A stretch of 64,000 nt of DNA. Source: Symsagittifera roscoffensis (Eukaryota; Xenacoelomorpha; Acoela; Convolutidae). The notes beneath the pieces were generated by a model. The model did not search any database and had not been told where the DNA came from. It saw only the letters and a list, made by a program, of their open reading frames with translations. Within the stretch, counting starts at the first letter, position 1; each line of letters opens with the position of its first letter. Below are positions 51,274 to 63,610 of this stretch, piece after piece. A program made the translations under genes and the position numbers. Location of the stretch: positions 76,624,349-76,688,348 of the forward strand of contig NC_087062.1 in NCBI RefSeq assembly GCF_963678635.1. Direction: 5' to 3'.

Positions 51274-52040
51274 TACTCCCCGGACAGTCCGGTCAATGTC
51301 CTCATTGAATCGCGCAATGTTCTAAATGGTTACAGTGTCATCGAACAGAATTTACAAAATGCACGAAATTACTTTTACCTACGTCACATTGACTCACTGC
51401 AGAATATAAATGGCATCATACTACATCACTATAGCCTTCAAACTCTTTCATTAATCTGCACATTGAGGATATGACTTAAGATAAAACATATTTTCTGACT
51501 TCCAGTGTCAATGTCCCGATTGAAACTTTTTCTCCTAGATTTAAAAGCTGTTGGCTTGCAGGACAGTCCTGCCAACCAACAAGCTAAAATTATCCTACTA
51601 TGCTCCTTCCCTTCGGAAATCTTGCTTGTTTATTGTCCTGAATATTAAAACCAAGAGACCTTGTGGTTAGAAAGAACAATGCAACAACCTCCCTCCTCAA
51701 GAAGTTACTCAAGTTTTTCATGTCACCACAAAGTGATCAGTCTTCTTAAGTGATTAAAAACAATCACGCAGGCTGGAATATTTAAATATACTCTTCCCTC
51801 AAGCCTTTCTAAATAAATAATAAGTGAGTGTCTCTAAAGCCACTTCAACTAAAACCAAAATGCAAATTTATAAATGCAACAATTTCAAAACTCAACTAAA
51901 TGTTTCAGTTTTCAATTACAACTTGGTTGCTTGGTTTCTCACTTGAGTTTTTCACACACATAAAACAATTCTGAGTTTTAACTTTTCTTCATCATCCCTT
52001 TGTTCTCTTCTTTTTTCGTCGTTTAGAAGTTCTAAAACTT
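51274..52040 (-). other. 3' untranslated region of element B (copy 1)
   Basis: 767 bp between the ORF2 stop and LTR of B. It includes a purine tract next to the LTR (minus GGGGAGTA) and the block AATGAGGACATTG, which aligns with GATGAGGACATCG of element A. No gene. Repeated at 57469-58235. Confidence 0.7.
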
Positions 52041-52781
52041 CTAAATTCTTCTAATTTTCTTTCTTGCCGCCTCTTGTTTTCTCGACCATTCGTCAATGCT
52101 CCATTTCCTCCTCTGTGACACTGACTCCGCACTCTCGGTTTCCGTGTCTTGTAGCACGTCATTGACTATCCTGACGCTGTTGGAAGCCGTCCTCCAACAC
52201 TTCTGCTCTTCCACCCTCTGTTTACAGCAAGGTAGGGGATCCACGTTTGATTCTCTGTTTCTACAGAAGCTGTTGTGGAGACACAACGTCACGTTCCTCT
52301 CCAAATCTTCTTTCAGCATCTCTGCCTTCTCATTTCCACTACGCTCGCTCGTCCTGGAAATTCTTTTCACAGCGGTGGTCACTGCATTCCGATGGGTCAC
52401 GAAAGCTCGCTTGAAAGCTCCTGCCCCAATGTCCAGCTGATATTCACTGTACACTCTGCCATGTTTCGACATATGCTTTTTCGCATACTCGTACAACCAT
52501 GCAGTCATGTTAGCTCTGAACCATGGCATCAATCGTTTTCTTGCCCATATCTTCTTCACTTCCATCGGAATGTTTAGAACTTTGCACATTGTCTCAAAAA
52601 GATCTAAATCTTTTAGACAATCTAATTTCTGCAATTGTTCTCTCGTCGGTGCCTCCTGTCTATTATTTTCTCTCACATGAGCTTCCAGCCATCGCATCGC
52701 CATCATAACTCCCACTATCACTATTGTTATGGGCTGTGATGAATCTGGTAAACCCATGGAGAGCAGCTCTCCAGAGTCCCA
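52041..52781 (-). pseudogene. Element B ORF2 C-terminal fragment, cut by the duplication
   Basis: The minus strand reads IWDSGELLSMGLPDSSQPIT to the end KKIRRI. It is identical to 58236-58976. Upstream of 52781 on the minus strand the frame continues into antisense element A sequence, so the 354-codon frame 52041-53105 is a junction chimera and not a natural gene. Confidence 0.85.
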
Positions 52782-54657
52782 GATAAGCATACCGCGCTCA
52801 AACAAGAGAGTTGAAGTGAACATGGGCGGTGGAGATGGCTTGTTAACCACGAACTTGGGAGTGATATGGAAGCTACTAAGACCCTCCTGGTGTCCACATC
52901 CCCATGCGAGTCTAATCGAGGAAACCACCGAGCGAGTGAGGTTAGCACCAACGGAAGATGAAGATCTGGCGAAGTTGAGTGTGCTACATAAGCTAATCAC
53001 ACCCCAGATGCAAGAGCCAAGCGAAAGGACGAGCGACCCCGGGTCAGCAAAGAAATTGGAGCCGGGTAGCTGTCTGGATTCGACGTGTGGGAACGGAGAG
53101 CACATCTGCGATGGACGGTCATGCGTCAGAATACTGTCGTTTCAAAAAGAAGACCTGGTCACTTGGTTCGAAGACATCACAGAAAGGGAGAAAAGTGAAG
53201 TGCAAATAATAGCGGAATGTTACGCGAGAACCACGGTGAATATAGTGACAGCTCTCGGATTCTTCTCGAGAATGTGTGGTCTGCAGGCACTGGAGAGACT
53301 GGAGTCTGAACATCATTTAGTGACGGCGTTGAGCGTAGAATCATGGCCCGGGGTGTTGCAGGTGACTCAAAAACACATCCGGAGCTGGAAAGTTGGTCTT
53401 GAGGCGGAAATGGGATTTCCCCTGAGCGAAGCTTATGGCTTGCCATTGAACGCGAAATCGCTGATAGGGTCAATGATGGCCAACTTGTGCGGAAGTCACT
53501 ACCCGCTACACATGGCGATGGTGGAAGTGTCCAGCCAGAGAATACTGGTGGACAAGGCCTTCTCAGTGCCCAAGTGCGTGAGGTTGGCTCGGATGTCGCA
53601 TCACTCGCACAAGTTGTTGAGAAAAATCAAAGGGACAGTACCAAAAGAATTGAGAGATGACTTAAGCGAAATCTGGGGAGAAGATCTTCTGAAGTTGGAA
53701 AGAGAAAACACAAGCGATCACGAGAGACAAAACGTGATCGGGAAACCTGTGGGAAGTACTCCGAACCTGGAAGACAACGACACGATGCACGAGAAAATGA
53801 TGGAGCTTGAGCCTCTCTTGGAAGCCTCAGGGGAGCGTAATCTCAGGAGCATTGAGATCTCTCATGGGGAATGCCCATGCCACTGTTTGGCACAAACGGT
53901 GTGGTATCCAGATCACAAGAACCTTTGCCTGGTGTGGGATGTGGAAGAGATTCGGTCGATCGGACTACCGGATCACCGGCAGAAGGTGACGCTCTTAGTA
54001 GTGAGTACGATGTTAGCTCTGAGATGGATAGAAGAGAATATAACGAAGTATCGGGAGGCGACGACGCCAACGGCTGAGTCAATATACGCGATAGACTACA
54101 GCAGGAGACTCGAGTTGTTTGAGACTGCGTGCAAAGTATTCGCCATACCGACGGAAGTCAGGCACGTATGGAGTCGCTTGAGGTACTTTCCATGGTTTCG
54201 GGCGACACTGACGTCTTGGTTGTACAGGGCAACGAAAGATCACATGAGAAAACATCAAAAGGAGTATCGACAGTTCCAGGCCGAGATTGGGCCGGAAGCT
54301 TTCAAGAGACCCCTGCTAACCCATCGTAATGCGATCACGACGGGATGGAAGAGAGTGGGTAAGATGTCTAGAGACAATACCAAAGCGAGGGAGTCGATAC
54401 TAGAGGAAGACCTGGCGAAGAACGTGAGCTTGAGCCTGCACAACTCCTTTTGCTTGAACCGAGAAGCTAGGGTGAAGGCACTACCCAACCAAGCAAAGAG
54501 ATTGCAGGAGCAGAGGGAATGGATGCGATCCTATGAACAGCTGAAGGCTTGGGAGGAGATTGTGATTAGTTCCGATGATGAAGAGGAACTGTTGAGACAG
54601 TTTGCCGCATCTAGCACTTCAGGATGCAGTACCTCCAAGGCGAAGAGCACGAGATGA
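52782..54657 (+). pseudogene. Duplicated 3' end of element A ORF2
   Basis: Identical in translation to element A ORF2 from ISIPRSNKRVEV to the stop (46587-48462). It lacks the first about 2,115 codons. The open frame begins at 52729 in unrelated antisense B sequence, which is a junction artefact. Confidence 0.9.
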
Positions 54658-55086
54658 ATGGGCAAATCGGATGGATCTTGAGTCTTGAGAGGGAAGGGGG
54701 GCTTGAGCGTGGATCCGAGTGAAACTTGGATTCACGAAAAAGAAATTTTAACAAAGCAAATATTGTTACTAATATACTATATTTATTATATAAATCGAAA
54801 TGCTGCATGACAATTTCCTGATTGAATAGGACAAAAGAGATTTTAAAATGATTGGCTTGAAAAGCGAAAATTCAAGGGTGCAGGTGTGTGCAGATTTTGA
54901 TTGCTGTTTAGCAATAGTGTGAAAATTTTACATGGCTGTGAATTTTGGGGTGTAGATAAGCTTAAGTCTGCTGCAAACTTCTGTAAATGACCACTGGCAC
55001 TGTATCTTGAGCAACACTCGGTTTTCTGGGACTCACTGGCAGAAGACAGCACGTGATGAGGACATCGATCTCGAGTCCGGGGAGTA

Positions 55087-55971
55087 TGTGCCAGTCGGTC
55101 ATATTTGGAAGTTTGACCTTGAGAAGAGCAGAAAACACTTGATTTTGGAGTGAAATTTAATTTTTCAAAATTTCGAATGGAACATGTCATGCACGATTTT
55201 CTCGCGATAACTGAAAATCAGAAAAAGAAAAGAGAACAATTTCAGAACAATTGCGGGAAAGTTGTCAGATAAAAACGAGTGTGAAATTGCAATTCGCAAT
55301 TTCCATCATAGTGAACAAGAGTAGAGCTGTCCTATCTGAAATAGAAGACAGAGTGTTCCCGAGAGAACAATTATTCGAACTGGACCAGAGTGAACCTTCG
55401 ACGGAAAGGTGGACAGCTTGAGTGTCCCAATGGTCCACATAAAACTGCAGTCTAGAGTAAAAACTTGTTCTTGTTGTTAAAACTGACTGACATTAAACTT
55501 ATCTTAGTTACTTTATTGATTCTTGAGTTGTTTACCGACTTATTTACTTCCTGGTTCTTGAGCGTGCTACAATGTGAGTACTTAATTTAATTTCTAGAGT
55601 GTGTTTTATGATTGTTATGTTGAGGTAAGGCGAGTTTTAGGTTGATCCATCTGAAATGGATCAAAGTTCCACTGTCTAATAAAAAAGCAACTTAACGGAT
55701 TGTTCCAACCCGGTTTTTAACGGCGTTCATGTATTTTGGGTATCTAGAGACCTAAGTATGGGGACGTTTCTAATTCTAGAGTGGGGGGATATTTTAGTAG
55801 TAGCCTTTAAGCTGTAACGGGTCGTAGTCTCATGTCACAAGCGAACCGAATTGGCTCCGACTGATTTGAGGCGGAAAAACACAAGAGATAGTGTCCCTGA
55901 CTCCTGAGCCAATAGTTATAGGGCCTATTTTTCTTAAGCCTCATGTGTGACTGCAGTAGACGAATGTTACA
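55087..55971 (+). repeat. Element A LTR, duplicated copy
   Basis: Third copy of the 885-bp LTR, 6195 bp after the 3' LTR of A, inside the tandem duplication and followed again by GCGCTTAAGG. Confidence 0.9.
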
Positions 55972-56329
55972 GCGCTTAAGGGGATAGAAAATTGGTCTTG
56001 AGGCAGAAATGGGATTTCCAGTAAGCGAGGCCTACAGTCTACCAATGAATGCGAAGTCTCTGTTGGGATCAGTCGTGGCTAACCTGCGCGGGAGTCATTA
56101 TCCCTTACACATGGCGATGGTGGAAGCATCTAGTCAGAGGATGCTGATCGACAAGGCTTTTTCGGTGCCCAAGTACGTACGCTTGGCGCGGATGTCACAT
56201 CATTCACATCGGTTGTTGCGGAAGATGCTGGGAGCGGTGCCTGGAAATCGAAGGGAGGACTTGAGTGAGATCTGGGGGGAGGAACTTTTGAGTTCGGAAA
56301 AAGAGAACACTAGTGACTTTAAGAGGCAA
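55972..56329 (+). pseudogene. Element C ORF2 fragment, duplicated copy
   Basis: Same as 49777-50134, including the TAG near its start and the frame MGFPVSEAYSLPM. Confidence 0.9.
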
Positions 56330-57468
56330 TGTAACATTAGCCCGGAAGATACATATCGACGGATAACAAAACTAAGTCTTAAGACGACTGGCTAGCGTCT
56401 AAACAGAGCTTTGCATGTTTTTCACCGTCTCTACCAAGCCAGTACTTTTCGGTGGTCTTTCTTACATCAGGCTGACAAAAACGCTACTGTTCTCCGGCTT
56501 CGACCAGAACGCTCAAATTAACTGAATTACATGCGAAATTAACATACATGTAACATTCGCCCGGAAGATACATATCGACGGATAACAAAACTAAGTCTTA
56601 AGACGACTGGCTAGCGTCTAAACAGAGCTTTGCATGTTTTTCACCGTCTCTACCAAGCCAGTACTTTTCGGTGGTCTTTCTTACATCAGGCTGACAAAAA
56701 CGCTACTGTTCTCCGGCTTCGACCAGAACGCTCAAATTAACTGAATTACATGCGAAATTAGTGAGCTCATGGCTGGGTCTCTGTATCCCCAGACCACGAG
56801 GTCACTCCTAAAAACAGGGCTACTACTTATCATATTACTATTGTTTTTGTTCAGTAGATAAAAATCATCATCTCCATCGAAGATGAATCAACCCTTTCCC
56901 CCAACTCCTAGCACCTCATCCTTGTCAAAACTAATCAAAATATCAGTTAAATTCAAGTCAGGACATGACAGGATGCTAAAAGTTTATGTGAGTTAATAAA
57001 AGTTTCCGTCCCGAGACCCTTCCGGATTCTTGAATCCGCCGAATCAAGCTCCTTACTCTTGATTTCTTGCTAATCCGGAAGGCTGGTTCTCACCCTTCAC
57101 CGTTGTTGGCAACGGCCTTGCAACTATTGTAGCAGCACAATAGTTGCAACTCGGAACGTTCTCTGCTATTCTGTAGTTTGTTGTCGTTCTCCAATCTCGA
57201 TTTTCGTACTGTTCGCAATCGCAGATAAAAGTTGTTCTGTTTTTCACTCGCTTTTTGTTAAAATGGCCGTTTCAGCATTTCTCAGAAATGTGACGTCATC
57301 ATTCGAATTTTTGAAAATTTAAAATACTAGAATATTCTAGCCCTCAACGTTTGGCTAAACGTTCCAATAATGTCGCTAATCCTTCGAAATCATCAACTCG
57401 GAAGGCTTACTGCTCAAAATTCGAATCCTGCATAAATTGCATTTTGGCCATTCTGGTCGAATGTCACA
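56330..57468 (-). repeat. 3' LTR of element B, adjoining its coding region (copy 2)
   Basis: Same as 50135-51273. This copy is contiguous with the rest of element B and so marks its natural 3' end. Preceded on the minus strand by GTCCGGGGAGTA. Confidence 0.85.
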
Positions 57469-58235
57469 TACTCCCCGGACAGTCCGGTCAATGTCCTCAT
57501 TGAATCGCGCAATGTTCTAAATGGTTACAGTGTCATCGAACAGAATTTACAAAATGCACGAAATTACTTTTACCTACGTCACATTGACTCACTGCAGAAT
57601 ATAAATGGCATCATACTACATCACTATAGCCTTCAAACTCTTTCATTAATCTGCACATTGAGGATATGACTTAAGATAAAACATATTTTCTGACTTCCAG
57701 TGTCAATGTCCCGATTGAAACTTTTTCTCCTAGATTTAAAAGCTGTTGGCTTGCAGGACAGTCCTGCCAACCAACAAGCTAAAATTATCCTACTATGCTC
57801 CTTCCCTTCGGAAATCTTGCTTGTTTATTGTCCTGAATATTAAAACCAAGAGACCTTGTGGTTAGAAAGAACAATGCAACAACCTCCCTCCTCAAGAAGT
57901 TACTCAAGTTTTTCATGTCACCACAAAGTGATCAGTCTTCTTAAGTGATTAAAAACAATCACGCAGGCTGGAATATTTAAATATACTCTTCCCTCAAGCC
58001 TTTCTAAATAAATAATAAGTGAGTGTCTCTAAAGCCACTTCAACTAAAACCAAAATGCAAATTTATAAATGCAACAATTTCAAAACTCAACTAAATGTTT
58101 CAGTTTTCAATTACAACTTGGTTGCTTGGTTTCTCACTTGAGTTTTTCACACACATAAAACAATTCTGAGTTTTAACTTTTCTTCATCATCCCTTTGTTC
58201 TCTTCTTTTTTCGTCGTTTAGAAGTTCTAAAACTT

Positions 58236-59801
58236 CTAAATTCTTCTAATTTTCTTTCTTGCCGCCTCTTGTTTTCTCGACCATTCGTCAATGCTCCATT
58301 TCCTCCTCTGTGACACTGACTCCGCACTCTCGGTTTCCGTGTCTTGTAGCACGTCATTGACTATCCTGACGCTGTTGGAAGCCGTCCTCCAACACTTCTG
58401 CTCTTCCACCCTCTGTTTACAGCAAGGTAGGGGATCCACGTTTGATTCTCTGTTTCTACAGAAGCTGTTGTGGAGACACAACGTCACGTTCCTCTCCAAA
58501 TCTTCTTTCAGCATCTCTGCCTTCTCATTTCCACTACGCTCGCTCGTCCTGGAAATTCTTTTCACAGCGGTGGTCACTGCATTCCGATGGGTCACGAAAG
58601 CTCGCTTGAAAGCTCCTGCCCCAATGTCCAGCTGATATTCACTGTACACTCTGCCATGTTTCGACATATGCTTTTTCGCATACTCGTACAACCATGCAGT
58701 CATGTTAGCTCTGAACCATGGCATCAATCGTTTTCTTGCCCATATCTTCTTCACTTCCATCGGAATGTTTAGAACTTTGCACATTGTCTCAAAAAGATCT
58801 AAATCTTTTAGACAATCTAATTTCTGCAATTGTTCTCTCGTCGGTGCCTCCTGTCTATTATTTTCTCTCACATGAGCTTCCAGCCATCGCATCGCCATCA
58901 TAACTCCCACTATCACTATTGTTATGGGCTGTGATGAATCTGGTAAACCCATGGAGAGCAGCTCTCCAGAGTCCCAGATCAACACCAAATTACTACGCTT
59001 GGGATACCACCAGGTCTGCAGCAAGCAGTGGCAAGGAAACTCATCATGTGTCAACATGATGCTCCTCCAATTGCGTTTTCCTGAAGCTTCCAGCAATGGT
59101 TCCACTTCCATCATCACTCGGTGGATTTCATCATTCTCATCTACTGCATTGTAATCTGTGACAGTTGATCCTCTCTGTTTCTGTTTTTCAAAGTCACTGA
59201 AGTTCCCGCTCACATATCCCATGAACTTCTTTCCTAGTATTGACTCCAACTCCTCTTTGGTTCTCTCTGGAACTGCTGAGAACATCTTACATAGTAACTC
59301 GTAAGACTTTTCAGACATTCTCGCCAATCTCACGCACTTTGGCACTGAGAAAGCTTGATCCACGATCGTTCTTGTACTCTTCACGTCCACAGCCACGAAA
59401 TGTACAGGGTATCTGCTCTTGCACATTGGAGCCAACGTTGAACCCACCAAATATCGTGCTCCTGATGGTCTACAATAAGTTTCGCTGTGTCTGATGTTCA
59501 TCTCTGTTTCGATTGCTTCCCTCCATTTTCCTATATACTTCTGATCAGTCTGCAGAACTCCTGGGAATACTTCTACGCTGATGGCTGTGACCATCTCATG
59601 TTTCTGTTCTAGATTCAATACTGACTCTAAAGAACCAAACATGCTGTAGAATCCTAGTGCTGTCACTAGATTCACATCGGTTCCTCCATGGCAATCTGCT
59701 ATCAGTTCCGTTTCCGTTCTTGCTTTCATCACTACATTTCCAAACAATACCGTCAACTGCTTGTGTTGTTTCTCCAGGGTTTTCACACAGTCTAGACTTC
59801 C
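58236..59801 (-). pseudogene. Element B ORF2, C-terminal part after a TGA
   Basis: It continues in the same frame after the TGA at 59802-59804 and reads GSLDCVKTLEKQ and on to KKIRRI with TAG at 58236. It parallels element A ORF2 from CDGRSC onward: TALGFYSMFGSLE against TALGFFSRMCGLQ, and HRNAVTTAVKRI against HRNAITTGWKRV. The TGA stands where A has the Cys of the EHIC motif. Cys-His residues of the second cluster (CHCLLQ) are kept. The C-terminal SUMO-interaction-like motif of A is not conserved. Confidence 0.85.
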
Positions 59802-61905
59802 TCAAACGTGACCCTCTAGTCCACAGACTTCCGCCAGACAGCTACCAGGTTTGACCCAGTCTTCTGGTCCCCAGCCAGGCAACTCCACTCTATCTTCTCC
59901 GTTGCTCTTAGAGGCTGTTATCATCACATTATATATGATGTTGAGGTCACGCAGGTTACAGTCCGCATTCAGTTCCCTCTGTATGTCCTGTGTCGCCCGT
60001 AATATTGAGTCAGCGTTGGGACTAGGACACCACGATGGCTTCATCAATTCCCACACTGCCATCAAGCTCGTTCTCAGTAATTCATCTGAGAATCCCAACC
60101 CAAATTCCACTCTCTTGTCGGATTTTGGTACTGAAGGTGCAGTCACCTCTTCTTCCAAGACCAATCCCAATTTGGCCTGTGGATTGTTAACGCTCTTAGT
60201 CGTTACAATTCTGGACGTCCAGAACCTTAGTAACACCGCCTGCTCATAATCAAAGAAGCAATCACGTATGTCTTCACTCAGGAAAGGATTGTACGCTATC
60301 CCTATGATCCCGGATACATAGCTATATGACTTCTTCTTGATCGGTCCACAGTATTCACTGGATTTCGGCAATGCTCCCATAGATTCTTTAGTGAGCCTCA
60401 ACTCCTTGTTTGAGAATCTCCTGATCTCGTCTATCTTTTTCATGGGTTCCAATTCTTCAGGTTCTTTCATGTTCACCCTCATCGGTTTACTTTGCTGCAT
60501 ATCCAGCATTGCTAGTAAGAACATGGCTTTCGTTCGCTCATCGCCTTCCTTCAACATTTTAACACAAGTGCTTAATGCAGGTACTGAGATCTGCTCTATC
60601 AGGAATCGAATGAAACAGAGAGCGTCTCTCCGCTTTGCACACGCTACTGCTGCTCCCTCCTGGACTATCAGATCCCTCAGATTCGTCATAAGGAAAACTT
60701 TTTCCTCCTTTGATCTCTTCCTTTCTTCTGAATCATATTCTTCGCGAGTCAGTCCCATCATGCACCAGGCGAGCCTGAGTTGTAATTCTGTCCTTACGTA
60801 AGGTACTGCCACGAGAGCATGTATTCTTGGCGTAGTCCTCATTTCTTCTTCGAAATACCTCAATACTACTGCTTTCCATGGAAGGCTCACTAACTGCTCG
60901 ATCGTCTCCGCCTCTACGTCAGACGACGCCAAAGTTCCATACGCCTTCTGCTTGAGGGTGGTGCCTTGCAACATCGTTTCCAGATAACCCTCCATGGCTT
61001 TTTCGTCTTCCAGGGCCATTACATACCCTCTAGCCGAGTTCCGGTATTCCAACATCTCCATGTATCCACCGGTGGGTTCATCTATCGACACTGTCTCCGA
61101 CACTGTTAGTCGGTTGTATTCCACTGGTGTCAGTTGTCCTGCAACACTCCCTTTTCTATGATTCATGGGAGATGGTTTGAAGTCCCTCATTTTACTCTCT
61201 CCACATTGACTGAGTATTTCCATTTCTAAAGTTGCTCCAGTCAGAGTGCGGTCACTCCTTTTGGATTTATAACCGGTTGACTTTATCCCCGCCATGAGAA
61301 TGGGTGGCACCATCGCTATATCAGTTAATATTCTATCTGTGCCAGACAATTGATAATCACCTTGCCCCAAATCCATGACTTCCTCGACTCGTTTTCTTTT
61401 CGCTGAGTTACCAGCTTTCATCGATATTTCCGAATCCACTTTCGTCTTTCCAATCCTCCTCGGCATTACTCTGCTGCCTAACTTCATTTTCATCGCATTG
61501 ATTTTATCGATCACCATTTTCGATCGCATCGTTCCTCTCCTGGTCCTTGACAGGTACACCACCTCTCCTTCATTGTCCTGCGGTGTCATCTTCATGGGAG
61601 AATTCGCTTCACTCTCATCAGTGGCTGAGTCGATCAATAACTCACTCAGTCTCCCTTCACACTCATCAAGCTTGTCAAGTACTTCTCTCATCAAGGGTTG
61701 ATTGAGACCTGTTTTGAGAATGGACTGGGTCCCATAGCTCTGAATCACAGTCCAGACTTCTTCCATGAACGCCACTCTGTCCAGCTTACATCCCGTCCTA
61801 CTCTCGTGGTCTCGGTGATGTACTTCCCATTCTTCTTCGGGTAGCGTTCCCAAGAAAGGTACTCTGGCTGAGGCCCCTATCTTCTCCTCCGAGGTGATTC
61901 CATGA
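59802..61905 (-). pseudogene. Element B ORF2, middle part
   Basis: In register from about 61905 (HGITSEEKIG, FLGTLPEEEWEV), matching SSEEREKN and FLGSLEDDAWQEF of element A. It extends to GLEGHV and a TGA at 59802. Basic and acidic patches and segments such as YFEEEMRTTPRIHAL, against HFEEAMRTSSSAP in A, show clear but distant homology. A frame shift between about 61877 and 61905 separates it from the upstream part. Confidence 0.85.
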
Positions 61906-63610
61906 GGATTCTCTGATCGTTATTTCTTGTATTGCCAGGAGAGCTGCTCTCCGGCAAATTCCGTTTCATCTCCTCAAAGGCTGACGGAGGTTCCAGTGTC
62001 GAGATGCCTTCATCCGCTGGCTCAGTCGTTTCCAACGTGTCTGCATTATTCTCAAGATCACTGAAGATATTGAAATCCAGGCTGGATGTTCCTCCTGTCG
62101 ATGCCCTGTCGTCCTCCCCACCAGCTTGATCTTGTTGCATGGGTTCTTCAGTCTGACGGTTTCCACCCTGTCCGTCATCTCCTTCTGACTTGTCCCTATT
62201 CGAGTTCGATGGTCCTTGTTTGTCATTGTCAGCTTCTTCCTGGAATCTCGGTATGAGCAATGTACCGGCTGATTTATCTTCCTCTTCTCCATGGACCACT
62301 TTGATTTCTTCGCAGCCGAAGGGTGCTAGGAAAATTCTCGTCTGCAATACTCCCGCAGCTTTCATCTCTTTTCTCACACTGGTCAGGATTACTGAGGCTT
62401 CAGGCAATTCAGTCCTGCCTCTCATCCTCATTGGAGCTAAGCCTAGTCCCCTCCATTCCTCATCAAATCCTTCAGGCTTGGGAGTAGCAGCGTTGCTTAT
62501 TCGCCCTCTCGTCGCTTGATCCGTGTACGCAAATCGTGTGTACTGTAACACGGCGGCATTTCTCCCCACGAAGTATGGATCCATCGTCGCCGAGAAATTC
62601 CCTACTCTCCTTTCATTGGTTTCGAATGCTCTCAACCTAGGAGTTTGTACTACGGAGACTGCTCCGAGCAACATCCTTCTTATCAGAGGGAATTCAGGGA
62701 TTGCTTCGGGTAGCTTCTTGTAATCGCCACAGTCCTTCGTCTCTTCTCTCACCTTGTGATACGCTGCTGTGAGACGAGGCACTCTGGTCATTTCACCATT
62801 CGTTTTGTCATAGGGCCTCAGATTCCAAAGCTTTGGAAACACCTCGATGTGCCCTCTTTCTACTTCTCCCATGCGGTCACAGAAGTGATCGTCAAAATTG
62901 ATGACTGTCATCTCTGGCTCCGATATTTTCGCAAATAACAGATCTTCACTCATGAGCTCTCGCAATGCGTGCTGCTCACACCAGTTCAGTGTACTACCGT
63001 CCACTGCCGATATGAGGTTCAGGTGCAACACCGACCTCCTATATGCTTCCACTTTAACGTCAGGGAACGCAAAGGTGACTGCTGGTCCATAGATCACTGT
63101 CACGAACTCTGTGACTCCTCTGATCAGTGCCAAGGGATCGATTCTCATAGCTAAGCTCAAATCTGTTAACAGCGGCATGCCTCCAACATGTCGTCTAACA
63201 TCTTCCTCTCTTTCAATTGTCTCGTCTTCTCCGGTTCCAAAGCGATTTTGCTGCAAGAGATACTGGATAAGAGTGTGTCTCAGGTCTCTTATTTTGTTCC
63301 ACGAGTCTGTGGATTTCTTCATATCCAGATTCCTCACTCTCTCTTTCATCTGCTCTGGACAACGTGCCAGTTTCATCAGTCCTCCCAAGTTTCCGCGGGT
63401 TATTGCGATCAATGTCAGAAGTCCATCTAGTCGCAGGTTCTGTATTCCATCCGTAAGCAGTATCACCGGTCCTTTCACGAACTTCTCCGCTCCAAATGTC
63501 ACGAACAGGGCTATTAATTCCACTATCGATACTTTCACTACCGCTTGGAGGAATTCCTTTATCAAGTAGTGCGAGACTTTCGGGTAGACTTTTGCCAAGA
63601 AGGACGCGGT
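61877..63610 (-). pseudogene. Element B ORF2, upstream part after a TGA
   Basis: It follows the TGA at 63611-63613 in the same frame: SFLAKVYPKV, then a hydrophobic stretch VVKVSIVELIALFVTFG, and GMPLLTDLSLAMRIDP against GMPLLTDLCLAMRSDP in element A. Its tail is acidic and Ser/Gly/Gln-rich like the acidic linker of A. It ends at TAG 61877-61879 because of a frame shift; the correct continuation is in another frame. Confidence 0.85.

Larger units (their letters stand above)
46587..52781. repeat. 6195-bp tandem duplication, copy 1
   Basis: It starts in element A ORF2 (GATAAGCATACC) and ends in antisense element B ORF2 (CAGAGTCCCA). Every part recurs 6195 bp downstream: ORF2 3' end, LTR, C fragment, B LTR, and B ORF2 end. 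All open frames I compared have identical translations. The junction shares GAT at 46587, 52782 and 58977. Confidence 0.95.
52782..58976. repeat. 6195-bp tandem duplication, copy 2
   Basis: Exact-looking repeat of 46587-52781. It contains the A ORF2 3' end (52782-54657), an A LTR (55087-55971), the C fragment (55972-56329), the B LTR (56330-57468), and the B untranslated region and ORF2 C-terminus (57469-58976). After 58976 only element B continues. Confidence 0.95.

Noticed and set aside
52729-52781. Start of the 642-codon plus frame at 52729
   Set aside because: The first codons are antisense of B ORF2; only 52782 onward is genuine A ORF2 sequence.
52041-53105. 354-codon minus-strand frame spanning 52041-53105
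   Set aside because: It crosses the tandem-duplication junction at 52781/52782 and fuses real B ORF2 with antisense of A ORF2; a chimera, not a gene.
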